Of a stretch of DNA of 64,000 bases, positions 1-11,394 are shown piece after piece. The notes under the pieces were generated by a model, which had not been told where the DNA came from, did not search any database, and worked only from the letters and a program-made list of their open reading frames with translations. Each line of letters begins with the position of its first letter. The first letter of the stretch is position 1. Source of the stretch: Thunnus maccoyii (taxonomy: Eukaryota; Chordata; Actinopteri; Scombriformes; Scombridae); assembly GCF_910596095.1 (NCBI RefSeq), contig NC_056548.1:20174651-20238650 (forward strand). Direction: 5' to 3'. Made by a program: the position numbers and the translations under genes.

Positions 1-875
1 CCCCTCTCTCCTCTCTCTGGCTACTGGAAGCTCCGCCAGCAGATGTCCAAGAAGGAAGAGCCTCTTTCCAAGTGGGAAGAATCTTTCCACCATCGGCTAC
101 TTAATAGGGGGGCAGTTCCCAACTCTCAATTTACCCTCATTTGGGCTTTTCTTTTTTTTATGAAACCCCAGCCTGCCAGTTGATGTTTGTAAGACCGATC
201 CATTCTTAGGAAATTACATTTTTCCCTGCATTCCTTTGGTCTGGCGATCTAATGAGTTTCCAATGCCAATGTGACTTCGCAGTAGGGTAACATTTGGCCA
301 GACAACACTTGAGGGGGAAGTGTTTTATATGTGAAACAGGCAACCTGATACAATCTATTTATTCTTATGTCAACTGAAATAATAGTTGAAATTTTCACTT
401 TTCACAAGAAATCTATTGGCTCTTGGTATCATAACATGGCTTTTCTCTAATGTGATCAAAATGCTTAAAGTAAAACAAGCATGTATTATCATATTAGTAC
501 ATTTAATTCACCCGTTTACTATAATGTGGGTATCAGTGTAAAATTAAGTTTAGTTAGGAGTGGCCAAGTATTTCAACTACAGCCTAAACTGCTTCTCACT
601 GCCACAAAAAGAGTTGCGGATTGATTGTTTTAGGGTGCCCTCTAGTGCTCAAAACAAAGACATACTCAATTTGGGGTTGGTGAAAGAAATCCAATGTAGT
701 CTGAATAAAATAAACCACTTATAAACTCTCCTATTTGACACCATGTGAACTCAAATTCTGGTGGAATGATAAAAGAGGGGTCTTGACATATTTTCCAAAA
801 CATATAGACTGAATATGAAAAACTTGTATTTACCAAACATCTACAGCAGAAATCAAGTTTAAAACAGCGACACAT
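1..875. other. 3' flank of cox7a2, no gene seen
   Basis: AT-rich sequence downstream of cox7a2, which is transcribed leftwards. I found no exon with plausible splice sites and no named repeat. The open frames here are short and low in complexity. It may contain the end of a neighbouring gene's non-coding sequence, but nothing shows that. Confidence 0.5.
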
Positions 876-893
876 TTTATTGAGATGTTTATT
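876..893 (-). terminator. cox7a2: Probable cox7a2 polyadenylation signals
   Basis: Two AATAAA hexamers, read on the minus strand, lie at 888-893 and 876-881. They are about 180-200 bases past the cox7a2 stop codon. This is a normal distance for a short 3' UTR and they are the likely cleavage signals. The true end of the transcript cannot be seen from sequence alone. Confidence 0.5.
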
Positions 894-1073
894 TAGTATA
901 TTATCATATGCAGCTCATGTTCTGTACAATCAATAAATACTGATCTCATGTGTTAAATATACTGATATTTTAGATAGGATATAGGTCTCTGCACAACAGA
1001 GAGTTGATGAATTACATACAGCATGCGCATGATTGCTTCATCAGACAATAAAGTACCATTTGCCAAACATGTT

Positions 1074-3890
1074 TCACTGTGGCTTCTTGGGCATTGCAGC
1101 ACTAAAAAGCTCGTACACAACAAATCCAGCCCCTGTGAAGAGAACAGAGAAGTATTACAGATGTGACTGGGATACAGCACAGGCTAATTCAGCCCAACTT
1201 CAAACAACCCTTGATGATGTATCATCAGCTGGCAGTAATTTTACTTAAAAAAGTCAGTTTTATTAATAACATCAGAGTCACATTACTGGCATGAAATGTG
1301 TTTTGTCCAAAAAACACAGACTGAGACATCTGAGGTGAGCCTGACTCATCAAATCTCAGACGAATACTGACATACCAAACACAGTGAGAGACATTGTGGC
1401 TCTGTAGAGTAGAACGTCCTTTGTCCCGCCCTTCAGATGGATAGGCATACCATTATCCTCCTGTTCAAAGAATGAAGGCACATAGTTATTTAAAAAAGAC
1501 AGCCCTGCTTCAAAGGTATGTGAAGGATTTTTAGCTTCATATGTTTCTATTTCTATGGCATTTTAAGTTGTGTTGACTAATAGAATGTATGTAACTTACA
1601 TTTCAAATAAACAATATTATATTAATATTAACAATATTATGATCAACATTTTTTCCCAAAACACAATGTCTACAGTTTGCTGGCAAAGACCTCATGTCTG
1701 GTTAACTATAGCAATTAAGTGATGGCGTACACTTCACTATGCAATGAAGCAATATTTGCTCTAGGACTTAGCAACAAGGGTAGGCCATTTGTCAGCTGTG
1801 GCTACAGTCATTTCTAGCACTATGCAAGGATCAGTAAAGCCTGCCTCATTGGAACATTGATTTAGCGATGGATTTTTAATAAGCAACTTGCATGCACAAT
1901 TAGTATACAGTAACTACAGCCCCAGCTACAGCCAAAGGTCATTTAAACAACCCACTAACACATACTTATCTGTCAGGCTACAAAGAGGATAAAATCAGAT
2001 TCTATCTCCAGAACCTGGGAATAAAGTAGAAGCTTTAACATTATCATTATCAGTATTAAAAGATGTCATTCTTTGTCTTACTTAAACACTGACAAATGAA
2101 AATAAAGTTCAAATATCAAGTCAAACAGGCACATATAGTACTTATTGGTATTTTAACAACTAACTAAACTGGACTATTTATACAGACGGATATAATAAGT
2201 TACACTGGCATCATGATTTCAACTCACATTGCTAAAACTGTTTTACAACAATGCTTTGCCAATTAGGTAATTTGGTATACTGTTAACAAGAAGTTAATTT
2301 ATCATACAAACTTTACTACTCCTGTGGCTCATATGAGTCCCATCTTAGCTTCTTGAACAATGTTACAAAGCTGAGATGGTATATTGATGGGAGGTAATCA
2401 TACGTTTACAGATGCCGTCATCCTTCTTTGAGATGAACCGTACCTGAAACAGTTTCTGTTTCTCCTTCACAGTGTTTTCAATCTGTCTGCGGGCACTGCT
2501 GGTGATGGTCCTCCTGGAAAGCTGCCGAAGGCCCTGGTGGTAAAAAAAAAAGAAGAAAGGCTTAACTGGGGATTTAATAGTTTTGACAGTTATGATCTAA
2601 ACATAACAAACAGTGGATAATGATGTGGACTGAAACAGAGTGAGAGTGGAATTGATATGTACAAAGGTGCTCCGATAGTTTAGCAAGCTCACTTCAAATT
2701 GTGATGGTAGAAACTAATATTTGCCAACTGAACCAGTTTGAAGCAAGTGTGCTAAAAATAGTTCCTTATCTCAAAACGTTTGATGCAGTCAAAATGGTGA
2801 CGTCTGCTGGCCAACCCTTCATATTACATTTGCAACACAATCAATTCATTGCTGTTATCTTTGATATTTTATTCAATAAAGGTTACATTACAAAACCTGT
2901 CAATTAATAGGCTACATGTCAAAAAAATACATGATTACATTTTTTAATTGGGCAATATTAATATTGTTACAACTATACAATTCTTCTTATTATTGCCTGT
3001 CTTAACTTATTTAGAATCTTACCAGATTCAAACTTTGCCTGCCTTTTTCTCACTGAAAACGTTGTAATCTGCCAACATCTCCGTGATTCTGACAAAATAT
3101 ACAAAATATTGTGGCAGGTGGACATGCACGTCGCCTAAATGTTCGTGACGTACCGACACCGCTTTCGTAAATTCAATTCGTAGTGGTCAATAGCGGTCAA
3201 TGCATCGAGAGGTACATGAATAACATTATAGCTCTTATAATCTTAATTTCTGTCTAACTGTGTGCCTGGCTGGTGTTGTGTCGAAGTCTGTCCCCCCGTC
3301 AACATGTGTTCCCCCTTCTCCCTAACCCCAACCAGTCGTCTTCTGAGGTGCTGAACCTGACCTCAAGTTTACCTCAACCCCAACCAACTATCTCTGCTAC
3401 ACCCAACTATAACCATAAAGCAAGTCCCAACTCCAACCGCGGAGGTGGTGCTACGAGAAACACAATTTTAACAGGAGGGGAACATTATTCGACGGGGGGG
3501 GGACAGACTTCGACACGACACCTGTTTCCTTAAATGTTGCTGAGCTCGTTGCTTTTCCTTCCAGGTAGCCGGTGTTCTGTCAAACAGCTACTGTGTTAGA
3601 AAGACTATAAATAGCCAATAACAATGTAATATGACAAAAATAATACATTTATTTATTAAATGAATTACCTTAATTGCATATGGTTTGCTCTCAATTGGGT
3701 AAACTGACTAACGTTAGCGTTGGTAATTTAAAGTTGATACGTTATACCGTTATACAGAATCAGCAGCCTAATGAAACCTAACGTTTACGTATTAAGTACA
3801 CCATAATAGCACGACAGTAACATTTTAATCACAAAACTGGAACGCTTTACGGCAAACAAACCGCTGTCTTACCATAAGTTGTCGGTACAT
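1074..3890 (-). CDS. cox7a2: Cytochrome c oxidase subunit 7A2, mitochondrial
   Basis: This is a small nuclear-encoded subunit of respiratory complex IV in the inner mitochondrial membrane. There are four coding exons on the minus strand: 3873-3890, 2444-2533, 1376-1460 and 1074-1132. All introns are GT/AG and the phases join without a break to give 83 aa, the same length as human COX7A2. Exon 1 codes only MYRQLM. Exon 2 carries the basic, Ser/Thr/Arg-rich presequence (GLRQLSRRTITSSARR) and the start of the mature chain (KEKQKLFQ). Exon 3 has the family signature MPIHLKGG..DVLLYRATM. The single membrane helix spans about residues 57-77, and the chain ends in PKKPQ. The fit to COX7A2 is better than to the muscle form COX7A1, but teleosts have duplicated this gene, so the a/b paralogue is not assigned. 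It lies upstream of nothing on the same transcript. tmem30a follows on the same strand, as in human 6q14. Confidence 0.92.
3273..3521. mobile_element. Short element with 28-31 bp terminal inverted repeats (MITE-like)
   Basis: This 249 bp segment lies in cox7a2 intron 1. Its ends are almost perfect inverted copies: 3273-3300 (core GTGTCGAAGTCTGTCCCCCC) and 3491-3521, which differ by one T/C change and three extra Gs. The trinucleotide CTG stands next to both ends, a possible 3 bp target duplication. The interior is rich in CCAACC/AACCCC and shows no credible protein, although a frame is open through it. It looks like a non-autonomous DNA transposon. The family is not identified. Confidence 0.6.
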
Positions 3891-4100
3891 GGTGGCTAAT
3901 GTGTGTTTCGTTAAGTTGAAAAGTCAGGGGACTCCACAAGGACGGACACGGACAGACTGACGTCCCACAATTCCTTGGTGGAGCTGTCATATCCGGTCGC
4001 ATGACATTATGATTATGACTATGATTATTATTAGCGAAATAATTTAAAAAGACGGCCAAGAGCAATACACAGACAGTTAAGTGGCAGTAACGTTAGTATT
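3891..4100 (-). promoter_or_regulatory. cox7a2: Probable cox7a2 promoter and 5' UTR
   Basis: This is the sequence just upstream of the cox7a2 start codon. It holds a CRE-like TGACGTCC at 3958-3965 and an ETS-like CCGGAT (minus strand) near 3990. Both kinds of site are common in promoters of nuclear genes for respiratory subunits. No TATA box is evident. This is inference from position and short motifs only. Confidence 0.35.
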
Positions 4101-5129
4101 TGTATAATAGTACTTGTGTGTCTACAAGTGATCTATAATAAAATCACAAATGATACCAATACATTGACCAACTTCTTTAATTGGACCCTACAAACTTTAT
4201 AAAACCTATAAATTTCAAATTTAAACAATTAACTGAATTTACCAATAATGCAATGATGTAACAGAGGATGGAGTGAAACAAAGGGGACAACTTAACAAAT
4301 GAGACACTTTTAAAGTGCATATAATTTGGTCAACATTGAAGAAAGCAAAATAATTTAACACTCAGGCCAAATGCTCATATTAGCCAGGGAGATTGCCCAG
4401 AGACTTATAATTAAGAATACTGGATATCACATAATGATCCCATCATTTATAAGCTTTAGATTGTAAGAGTATCTTAAATAATTTTTTAAAAAATGGATGT
4501 CTCATGACTGGTTCAGTTTCCTTTAAAACCAGTCACAGCTGAGGGTAATCACACTTGTGGTACTATTTGTCATACATATTCTATGACTTTGCAAGGGTAA
4601 AATACTTCTTATTGAACGTCAATGCTTACCATAAGTAACGGCACACAAGCAACGATCATCCCATCCTATATTCAAGGTAATCTCAAAAACCACAGAGGTA
4701 TGTCAATGAAATATAATGGTACATTCATCAGCAGGACATATTGCAGTGCATAATATGGACAAGAACGTGCGTTAAAAATACATACATCCTTCAATAATTA
4801 AGCCATTCGCAAAGCACTGCTACAATGAGACACAAACACTTTGATAATGTATAGATAAATAGAAAAAAAATGAAGACAGGACATGACATTCTCAGCAGCC
4901 AACTTGAAGCTATATGCACAGAGACACAGACTCTAGCTTCCTCTTTTGCCTTAGTTGTCCTATACATTAAAACAACTTTTGAAGAGACACAGGAGACACT
5001 ACTGCTCTTACATAAACACACAACAGACATTTACAGTGTATTCACACTAAAAATCAACAGGCAGTCCAGAAAGGACCCTTTAGGGTCATCCAGGAATGCA
5101 GAGGCGGGAGAACGCCATACAAGAACTGT
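4101..5129. other. Between cox7a2 and tmem30a; likely tmem30a 3' UTR
   Basis: No coding exon is seen. Because tmem30a ends at 5130 on the minus strand, the right part of this stretch should be its 3' UTR. An ATTAAA variant signal (minus strand) near 4175 would give a UTR of about 950 bases, but no AATAAA stands out. The rest is AT-rich unique-looking sequence. Confidence 0.4.
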
Positions 5130-8100
5130 TTAGTTGGGAATATCTGCACTGTTGCTGCGAGTGTCATATTTGTGGTGGATGATGAGCAGAACAACGCCCA
5201 GGAAGAAGCAGATGGAGCCCACAGTGATGTAGGCGATGCCCAGGAAGGGGTTCTTTCCTCCCATCCAGGAGATGGTGCTCAGGATCATCCGCTTGCGACC
5301 ATCAAAGCTGAGCACTGGGTAATCTGATTACATGTGGTTAAAGAAAAAAGACTGGAGCTTCTGGACTGAAAGAAAATTACATTTTACAACAGGGCTTATC
5401 AATAGTCTACACGTCAACTCTTCATATACTCTTAATGTACTGAAAAAGCATTAAAAACAGGCCAACAATATTAAGCAGCTTACCTAAAATAGTGTGAATC
5501 TTATGCATTCTTCAAATACAGCAGTACATAGCTACACTAGCCAAATTTAGCACAAGGCAATATGGTTGAAGATCATTTCTCAGCACAATTCTGCTGAAAG
5601 TAATGAAATGATTAATTGAATTATCACTATTTTAGGTACATATGACTGAATGCAAGCCACACATTTTCAGTTTAGTTCTATAGAGTTATACACGTCTTCT
5701 TATAACTGTTTACTTGTTTTTAGGAACTACAGGAATGTCTTTGCACATCTTTGGTCTTGTAAGCTTCTACATTTGAGGTCTGGGTCAAGAAGCTGGTTTA
5801 CTGAGTTATCTGGGTAACTTTGCTGAGTAAAACCCAGAACATATGCTGATGCACAGTAACCCAGATAACTCGGTAAACTTGTTTCTTGAAACATCTCCTG
5901 GCATGGACGCTGTTAAACAAACAGACAAGGAGTTGAAGTGTGTATACTGGTGTTTGCTCTTAGCACAGCATTTCATGGCAAGCTGACAACAAGCTAAATT
6001 TAGTTTATTTTGAAGTATACAGCTGACCGAAGAGAACAAGGAAGGCAAAGGCAGAATGTGTGTCCAATTTTCTTTAGACACGGTGTTCACTTGATGTTGT
6101 TCAGAGGTTTTGTAGGTTTAAGTTTGACACTCTCTGTGGACACAATTTCCTGTCAGGGCCACACAGACTACCACATTCTATTTGTGAATTTACAGATGTG
6201 TTTAACACAGAGGACATTTAGACATGTCTCAGTAGGAAAAGCACAGGTGTAAATAATAACATTAATGAAGGCTGAATACCATTTAGGTTTCAGGGTCCTG
6301 GTATTGGTGCATGCAGGCTTGCTTTCACACAGTCATGGATTACTAAAACCCTTTAACAGAGTGGGTTCCTCCTTAAAGTGTGCTTTTGCACCTGTGCTTT
6401 TTCTACTAAGACAAGTGCAAATATTTGCTGTGAAAAAGGCCTATGAGTGTGTTTTTACATAACAATCTTACCCTTGAGAAGCTACATAAGGAAATACAGG
6501 AAATAAGTGGCTAGCTCTAGTTTTGACTGAGCTATAGTTTCTGGATGGAATGTAAAAAGGATACTGTAATTGATATCCAGGACATATTTGCCACTGGGTA
6601 GAGTTGGGGTTATGTTAGGCTTCTTCTGGATGATGCGATAGAGCTTGCGAAAAGTGGGCAACGCAGCCGTGCGCATCCACACGATGAAGTCCTCATTGAT
6701 AAAGCCATTGTTGTCAGGATCTGATGGGTCCAGCTCATACACTGGCTTTCTCCAGTTCACTGGCTTGGTTGTGTCTGAGATAGAATGAGACAAGAGCAGG
6801 TTAGCCACTGCAGCTAAAGTGTTTAAAAGCCTTAAAGATCATCTGCAGTTTGCTTAAATCACCTTGGAAAGCTACAGTAAGGTTGTTGTTTCCACCGGGA
6901 TTCCTGAACTTCACATGCTTGTCCGTCCACCACGCAATGCCCTTCTTTACCAGAGGAATTGCACTTTTGTTGCCATTGGAATCGATATGATACAGTTCCA
7001 AAGTGTCTAGAACAGAAAAACATTACTCACAACATTTCTTCAGGTCATAAAAGGGTCATTAAGTGCAGCAAACAAGCAGAACCTATGCACTGAACTGATA
7101 AGTGACGACTTTTGTTCTGGAGTGAGCTTATAGCAGGAATTTCAATGGTCAGATAAGACTTGAGTTGAACACGAGTAGCAATAAGTGAAGTTGTTCAGCA
7201 TGTCCCACTTACCATTAAAAAGGCTGTTAGCTATGGCCCCACATGGAGCAATCGGCATTTTATCACTCGTACGGTACGGCTCACATTCTTTGCTGGGGTT
7301 CTGTAAACAGCGGCAAATGTTAAGCAGATGCAAGAGGGTTTTCTTGAAATCTCTGCATGATGCAAAAGTACAACATATCCATGATTATACCGTCAAAGCA
7401 GACCGGTCACCATTCAGTTGGCTGTCATCCCTGGACTTCACATAGCGTCTGTGGTTCTGATAGAAGTTGGATAAGCCGTAGTACATGAAGACATTGCTCT
7501 GCAGGGAAGGGGATATTAATATAGACAGCGTATCAGTAAAGGCTAAAAAAGTACCTCAGTGATGTGAAACCTACTTCTAATGAAAGGTCGATGTGTACAA
7601 AATATGGGTCTCTGTGTTCTCAGATAAGATAGATGTTATTTTACCACTGTTTTATTTTAGTCGCACCTAAATATTGCAATTAGGTTAGGTTATAAAACAA
7701 ATCTAGGTTGTGGTAAATGACACTGGTTTGTCTTATCCGGAAAACTATTGACTGTTGAAAATGTAAGTGGCTGAGGGCTTTTATAAGTGATCAATAATAC
7801 CCATCTAAAAGTTACCAGACTGCATATTTTAAAACTAGAATAATCAATGGTGATGAAGGCTCAGGCCAAACCTTGAGTGTCCCTTTCTTTGGACTCAAAA
7901 TAGATCTTAATGGAGATTCAGTGCCAGGAAGCCTTTTTTCTTACTTTAATTGCATTTCAAGCAATGCTTTATCAATTTCGGAGCTCAGCACATATATTAT
8001 TCATTGGGTCCACACAATGTAAACTGGTGCAGGACCTCAGCTCACCTCAAATGGCTGCTCCAATGTGAAGGTGACAGAGCAGACGCATGGACTTGTGCTG

Positions 8101-8246
8101 TTCCAGCTGTAGTTTTTGGCACAGCTGTGGCATGGACTGGATATGTCCACACCAGTGTAATCAATCTGAAAATTAGACAGTTAGTGAGCAAACAGCAGAA
8201 TTGTATATATTAAATACACCAAGGTAAAGCTAATGCATACTTTCCC

Positions 8247-8283
<37 letters not shown>

Positions 8284-9639
8284 TATATATACACACACTT
8301 AGTAACCAGTTTATTAAGTACTCCTAGCTAAAACTAATGTTGTCTGATACAACTGCCCTGGAATAAACTACTTTAGGTAACAATATGATAGGGCTCCACT
8401 TGACTTTATTCTCATTGTCAATTAATCTGTCGATTACTTTCTCAATTAATCAATTTGTCATTTGGTCTATAAAATGTCAAAAAATGGGGCAAAATGTCAA
8501 TCTTTGTTTCCCAAAGTCCAAGGTGGAGTCCTCAAAAGTCTTGTTTTGTCCCAACCAACAGTCCACAAGATATTCAGTTTACTATCCTAGAAGACTAAAT
8601 AAACCAGAAAATATTCACATTTAAGAAGCTGGAATCAGAGATTTTGGCCATTTTCTCCTAAAAAAATATTCAAAACAATTAATTGATTATCAAAATAGGC
8701 AATAATAGGCAATTAATTTTCTGTTGCTCGACTAATCAATTAATCGGCTAATCGTTGCAGCTCTACAATATTCAGTTTTTGTTGAGGCTGTTTTTGAGAG
8801 GTGTTGATTCAAATTCAATTTTAAGTTGATTTCAGGGGCTGTAGTTTGTGGTGATGTTGAATTGTACTGCCTTACACTGAGAGGTTTTGATCTAACCTAT
8901 TGATACAAATGGGGTGGTTGACTAAAGGGAGTCTCCAATAAGTATGTCTACACTCACTGATATAAATGAGGTGTTATACTGCTGATAGGTGTTTCTAATA
9001 TTTTGTCTACCCTGATCAATATAAATGAGGTATTAGCCTATACTAACTGGTGTCGCTACACCTTTCTCTACCGTGAACACAATTTTGAGCCAGTTTCAAC
9101 TAAAACTTAAAATAATCTTCAAGAAGGTAAGGTTTATTGCGTTGCTGTTGACGACTGCATTAGTTTAGTTTAGCTTGTTGTAAGTTATGCAAGGAACGGT
9201 CAACTCGGTTTAATTTATATGGAAATATTGAAAAGGTTTTCAGAAACATTTCAACAGGTTCCCACAGCTTGCCGCCACCTCTGTAGTGACTAGTAATCGT
9301 GGTTGAAATACACAGTGTGGAAAAACCTAGACAAAGCTAGTCAGTGGTCTTAGCACCAGTTGAAAACAGGCAGACATAACTGTACGTTACCTCGAACTCT
9401 TTGATGTTGTTTGATGTGACATATAGGCCGATGCCGATGGGGATGAAGATGAGACCGATAACGAAGAAAGCAGGTAGCACGGTTCCGGCTGTCAAGATGG
9501 GCTGCCAGGCAGGTAGTCTCTGCTGTTTGAACGCCGTGTTGTCCGGCTTTTTACTTTTCACAGCGCCCGGGCCGCCGTGACTCGAAGCACCGGAGTGGTG
9601 TCCGTCCTCTTCCTTAGCGTTGTAGCTTGACGCCATCAT
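5130..9639 (-). CDS. tmem30a: Cell cycle control protein 50A (P4-ATPase flippase beta subunit)
   Basis: TMEM30A/CDC50A is the partner that P4-ATPases need to leave the ER and to flip phosphatidylserine to the inner leaflet. There are seven coding exons on the minus strand: 9391-9639, 8046-8165, 7391-7498, 7213-7300, 6863-7006, 6565-6774 and 5130-5323. They total 370 aa (human 361). Exon 1 holds a Gly/Ser/His-rich head, the conserved [20 protein letters not shown] and the first membrane helix (about 49-73). The ectodomain has paired cysteines (PCHSC, PCVC), N-glycosylation sites (NYS, NST, NLT) and the family strings [30 protein letters not shown] and [25 protein letters not shown]. The last exon has [19 protein letters not shown] and the second helix (about 333-355). 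Two ATGs stand in tandem at the start; the first is used here. Intron 1 is invaded by repeats. Teleosts carry more than one tmem30a copy, so the a/b suffix is left open. Confidence 0.95.
5796..5878. repeat. Inverted repeat / hairpin in tmem30a intron
   Basis: The 24-base arms at 5796-5819 and 5855-5878 are reverse complements with two mismatches (core GAGTTATCTGGGT). The loop is about 35 bases. It resembles a remnant of a fold-back element, which I believe recurs in fish genomes, but copy number could not be checked. It lies in the last intron of tmem30a and is spliced out. Confidence 0.5.
8247..8298. repeat. (AT)n/(AC)n microsatellite
   Basis: A run of alternating AT followed by alternating AC blocks in tmem30a intron 1, directly before a dispersed repeat. 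It is simple sequence with no coding role. Confidence 0.9.
8299..9080. repeat. Dispersed repeat with degenerate 60 bp tandem units, split by an insertion
   Basis: This fish-type interspersed repeat lies in tmem30a intron 1 and is interrupted by the hAT-like element at 8389-8765. Its right part ends in three degenerate units of about 60 bases (about 8897-9076). Each begins near GATA(C/T)AAATG(A/G)GGT and ends near GTCTAC. The family name is not known to me. Confidence 0.5.
8389..8765. mobile_element. hAT-like non-autonomous element with 8 bp target duplication
   Basis: This 377 bp element starts TAGGGCT and ends AGCTCTA, with inverted ends rich in ATTAATCGATTA-type blocks. Eight bases on each side match 6 of 8 (CAATATGA on the left, CAATATTC on the right), which fits the 8 bp target duplication of hAT transposons. 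No transposase is encoded. A second, more decayed copy lies at about 26680-27005. Confidence 0.65.
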
Positions 9640-9870
9640 GGCTGCAATCCGCTTCGAGCAAAATAATCCACTTTAGTTGACAGCCGACTGTTCCTCGTTT
9701 ATCCCACACGACAAATACGAGAGAAAACTTTGAGCCAAAGGACAAAACTGTGTAAGGAATGTAATTTTCCCTCAACCTAATCCGAAAAACTACTCATCGT
9801 AGTATTGATTTTATCAGTCCTGTTAATCTCCCCCAAGAGGAAGAAGCCGGAAGCTTCTGAGCCAATAATA
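9640..9870 (-). promoter_or_regulatory. tmem30a: Probable tmem30a promoter and 5' UTR
   Basis: This sequence lies upstream of the tmem30a start codon. An ETS-like CCGGAAG lies at about 9847-9853 and a CCAAT box (plus-strand GCCAAT) at 9861-9866. There is no clear TATA box. This is inferred from position and motifs. Confidence 0.4.
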
Positions 9871-9959
9871 TGTTGAAACGTAGTAGTTACATCATCACTG
9901 AAAATGAAGACGCCCCTTTCAGACGTCATGCAAAAACATCAACATTTAATTTGTACTGC

Positions 9960-10215
9960 CATTCATAGTGAAACTCAAAATGCTACAGTATTAATAACAT
10001 AGAACACACAGTATAAAGAAAATAATAAGAGTTAATAATCCGATCGTTAATAATAATAATAACAATAACAATAACAATAATCATAACAATAATCATAATA
10101 ATAAATACATATTCATTTATACTGTATTTTTCATTCGCAGTGAATCTTAAGGTGCTACATGCTACGGTTTTAAAAACATACAACACACAACATAAAGAAA
10201 ATAACAAAAAAGCCT
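9960..10215. repeat. Imperfect direct repeat of about 85 bp around an (AATAAC)n-rich spacer
   Basis: The block at about 9955-10035 is repeated at about 10130-10212 in the same direction. Shared landmarks are GCTAC near the start, AACATA(G/C)AACACACA in the middle and AAAGAAAATAA at the end. The spacer is simple sequence of AATAAT/AACAAT type. It lies between tmem30a and filip1 and has no coding role. Confidence 0.5.
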
Positions 10216-10229
10216 CCCTGAATAGGAAG

Positions 10230-10815
10230 GTTTTTAACGGTAAGATCTCTGCCGAGTTGACAGGTTTGTTTGTTTTCTGCAAAATAAGTGCGCTATTAAG
10301 ATAAAGAGTGAAAGAGCAGGATATGGAGGATACTCGACCTGATGATCTGGCAACCATCAACTTCAAGCTGTACGCATTGCTGACAGCAGTAGCCCGGCAG
10401 CAGCAGTAGTAGAGTCAGTGAGGTTTGAAAACCTTACAGCAGCTAGTTACAGAGCAGCACATTACCTACAGGTTTCTATACATTTATTTTATTGTAACAT
10501 TTATTGTGACAGTCTATGATATGTTAATTTTAAATATTAATTTTGGTCGCAGATTTTAGTTAAGTAGTCTATCGATAAAATAAAATGTAAAAATCAGAGA
10601 AAAACTCTTGATACAAGTCCGGTTTCAGGCAAGTCAGCAAATGCATATTCAGTAAAGTAAATATTTTTGCAGTCAGGCTCTTTGTGTGTGTATGTGTGTG
10701 CGCACATGTGCCTATGAAAGAGAAAAGATTGTTAGAGAGCAAGTACACACAAATATTTTGGCCGTCCAACAAAAAATGTCCCTACCAAAGTTAAAACCAA
10801 AAACTACACCCTTGG
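10230..10815 (-). mobile_element. Dispersed repeat, copy 1 (related to 49363-50480)
   Basis: Read on the minus strand, this segment matches 49363-50480 on the plus strand over several hundred bases. Shared landmarks are GGTAGGGACATTTTTTG near the start, CAAAATTAATAT, CTGTAGGTAAT.TGCTGCTCTGTAACT, AAGGTTTTCAAACCTCACT and TTGCCAGATCATCAGGT. Weak open frames here come from the repeat and are not credible genes. It is probably a non-autonomous DNA transposon; the family is uncertain. Confidence 0.55.
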
Positions 10816-11394
10816 ACTTCGACCTGTTTGCAAAGATTAACACACTTTTTTCTCTGTCTTTTGCTGCATGTTTGTGTTACTTATTTTCCAACTTAAATGA
10901 GCACTCCCTTTTAAAATCAGTTTTATTTAAAATACTTTTCATTACAAATCCTTTACAGAAAAAAATAAACATAATTTACATTAAAACAAATAGCTTTACC
11001 TATCTTGTGTCAAATTCCTTATGAAATATATGAACAAACCCATTATATGTGAGCTGATCACACAAAGCAAGAAGCAGTTAGTAGCAGCATATTCTGATAT
11101 AATATTTAACCCAAATCCCCACCTCAATACACACTAAATAAAAGTATTTTTTCCATTTGAATGACAGAAATGGATATGACATAGACAAGTACAAAAGAAA
11201 ACAAAAAAAGAGTTCTTTTACAAAAAGAGTTTACAAAAAATTACAAATTAATTGCAGATTTTAATAAAACAGCATTTCTAGTTACTGAATTGCATCGGGA
11301 CACTTTAGATTTTCTTTCTTATTGTGGCTGTTGTCTTATTGTCTCTGTAGCACCATTTTTAGTTATGTATGAGTACTTTGTCATTGGACATCAA
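10816..11394. other. filip1 3' flank, likely 3' UTR
   Basis: AT-rich sequence just past the filip1 stop codon. Minus-strand AATAAA is present near 10921-10927, which would give a 3' UTR of about 470 bases. No coding exon is seen. Confidence 0.35.

Noticed and set aside
3273..3533. 86-codon Pro/Asn/Ser-rich frame
   Set aside because: It coincides with the inverted-repeat element and codes only its repeats.
10686..11024. 112-codon frame with a Cys-rich start
   Set aside because: Its start lies in dispersed repeat copy 1 and the GT microsatellite, and similar text recurs at 49.3-49.5 kb as repeat. There are no domains.
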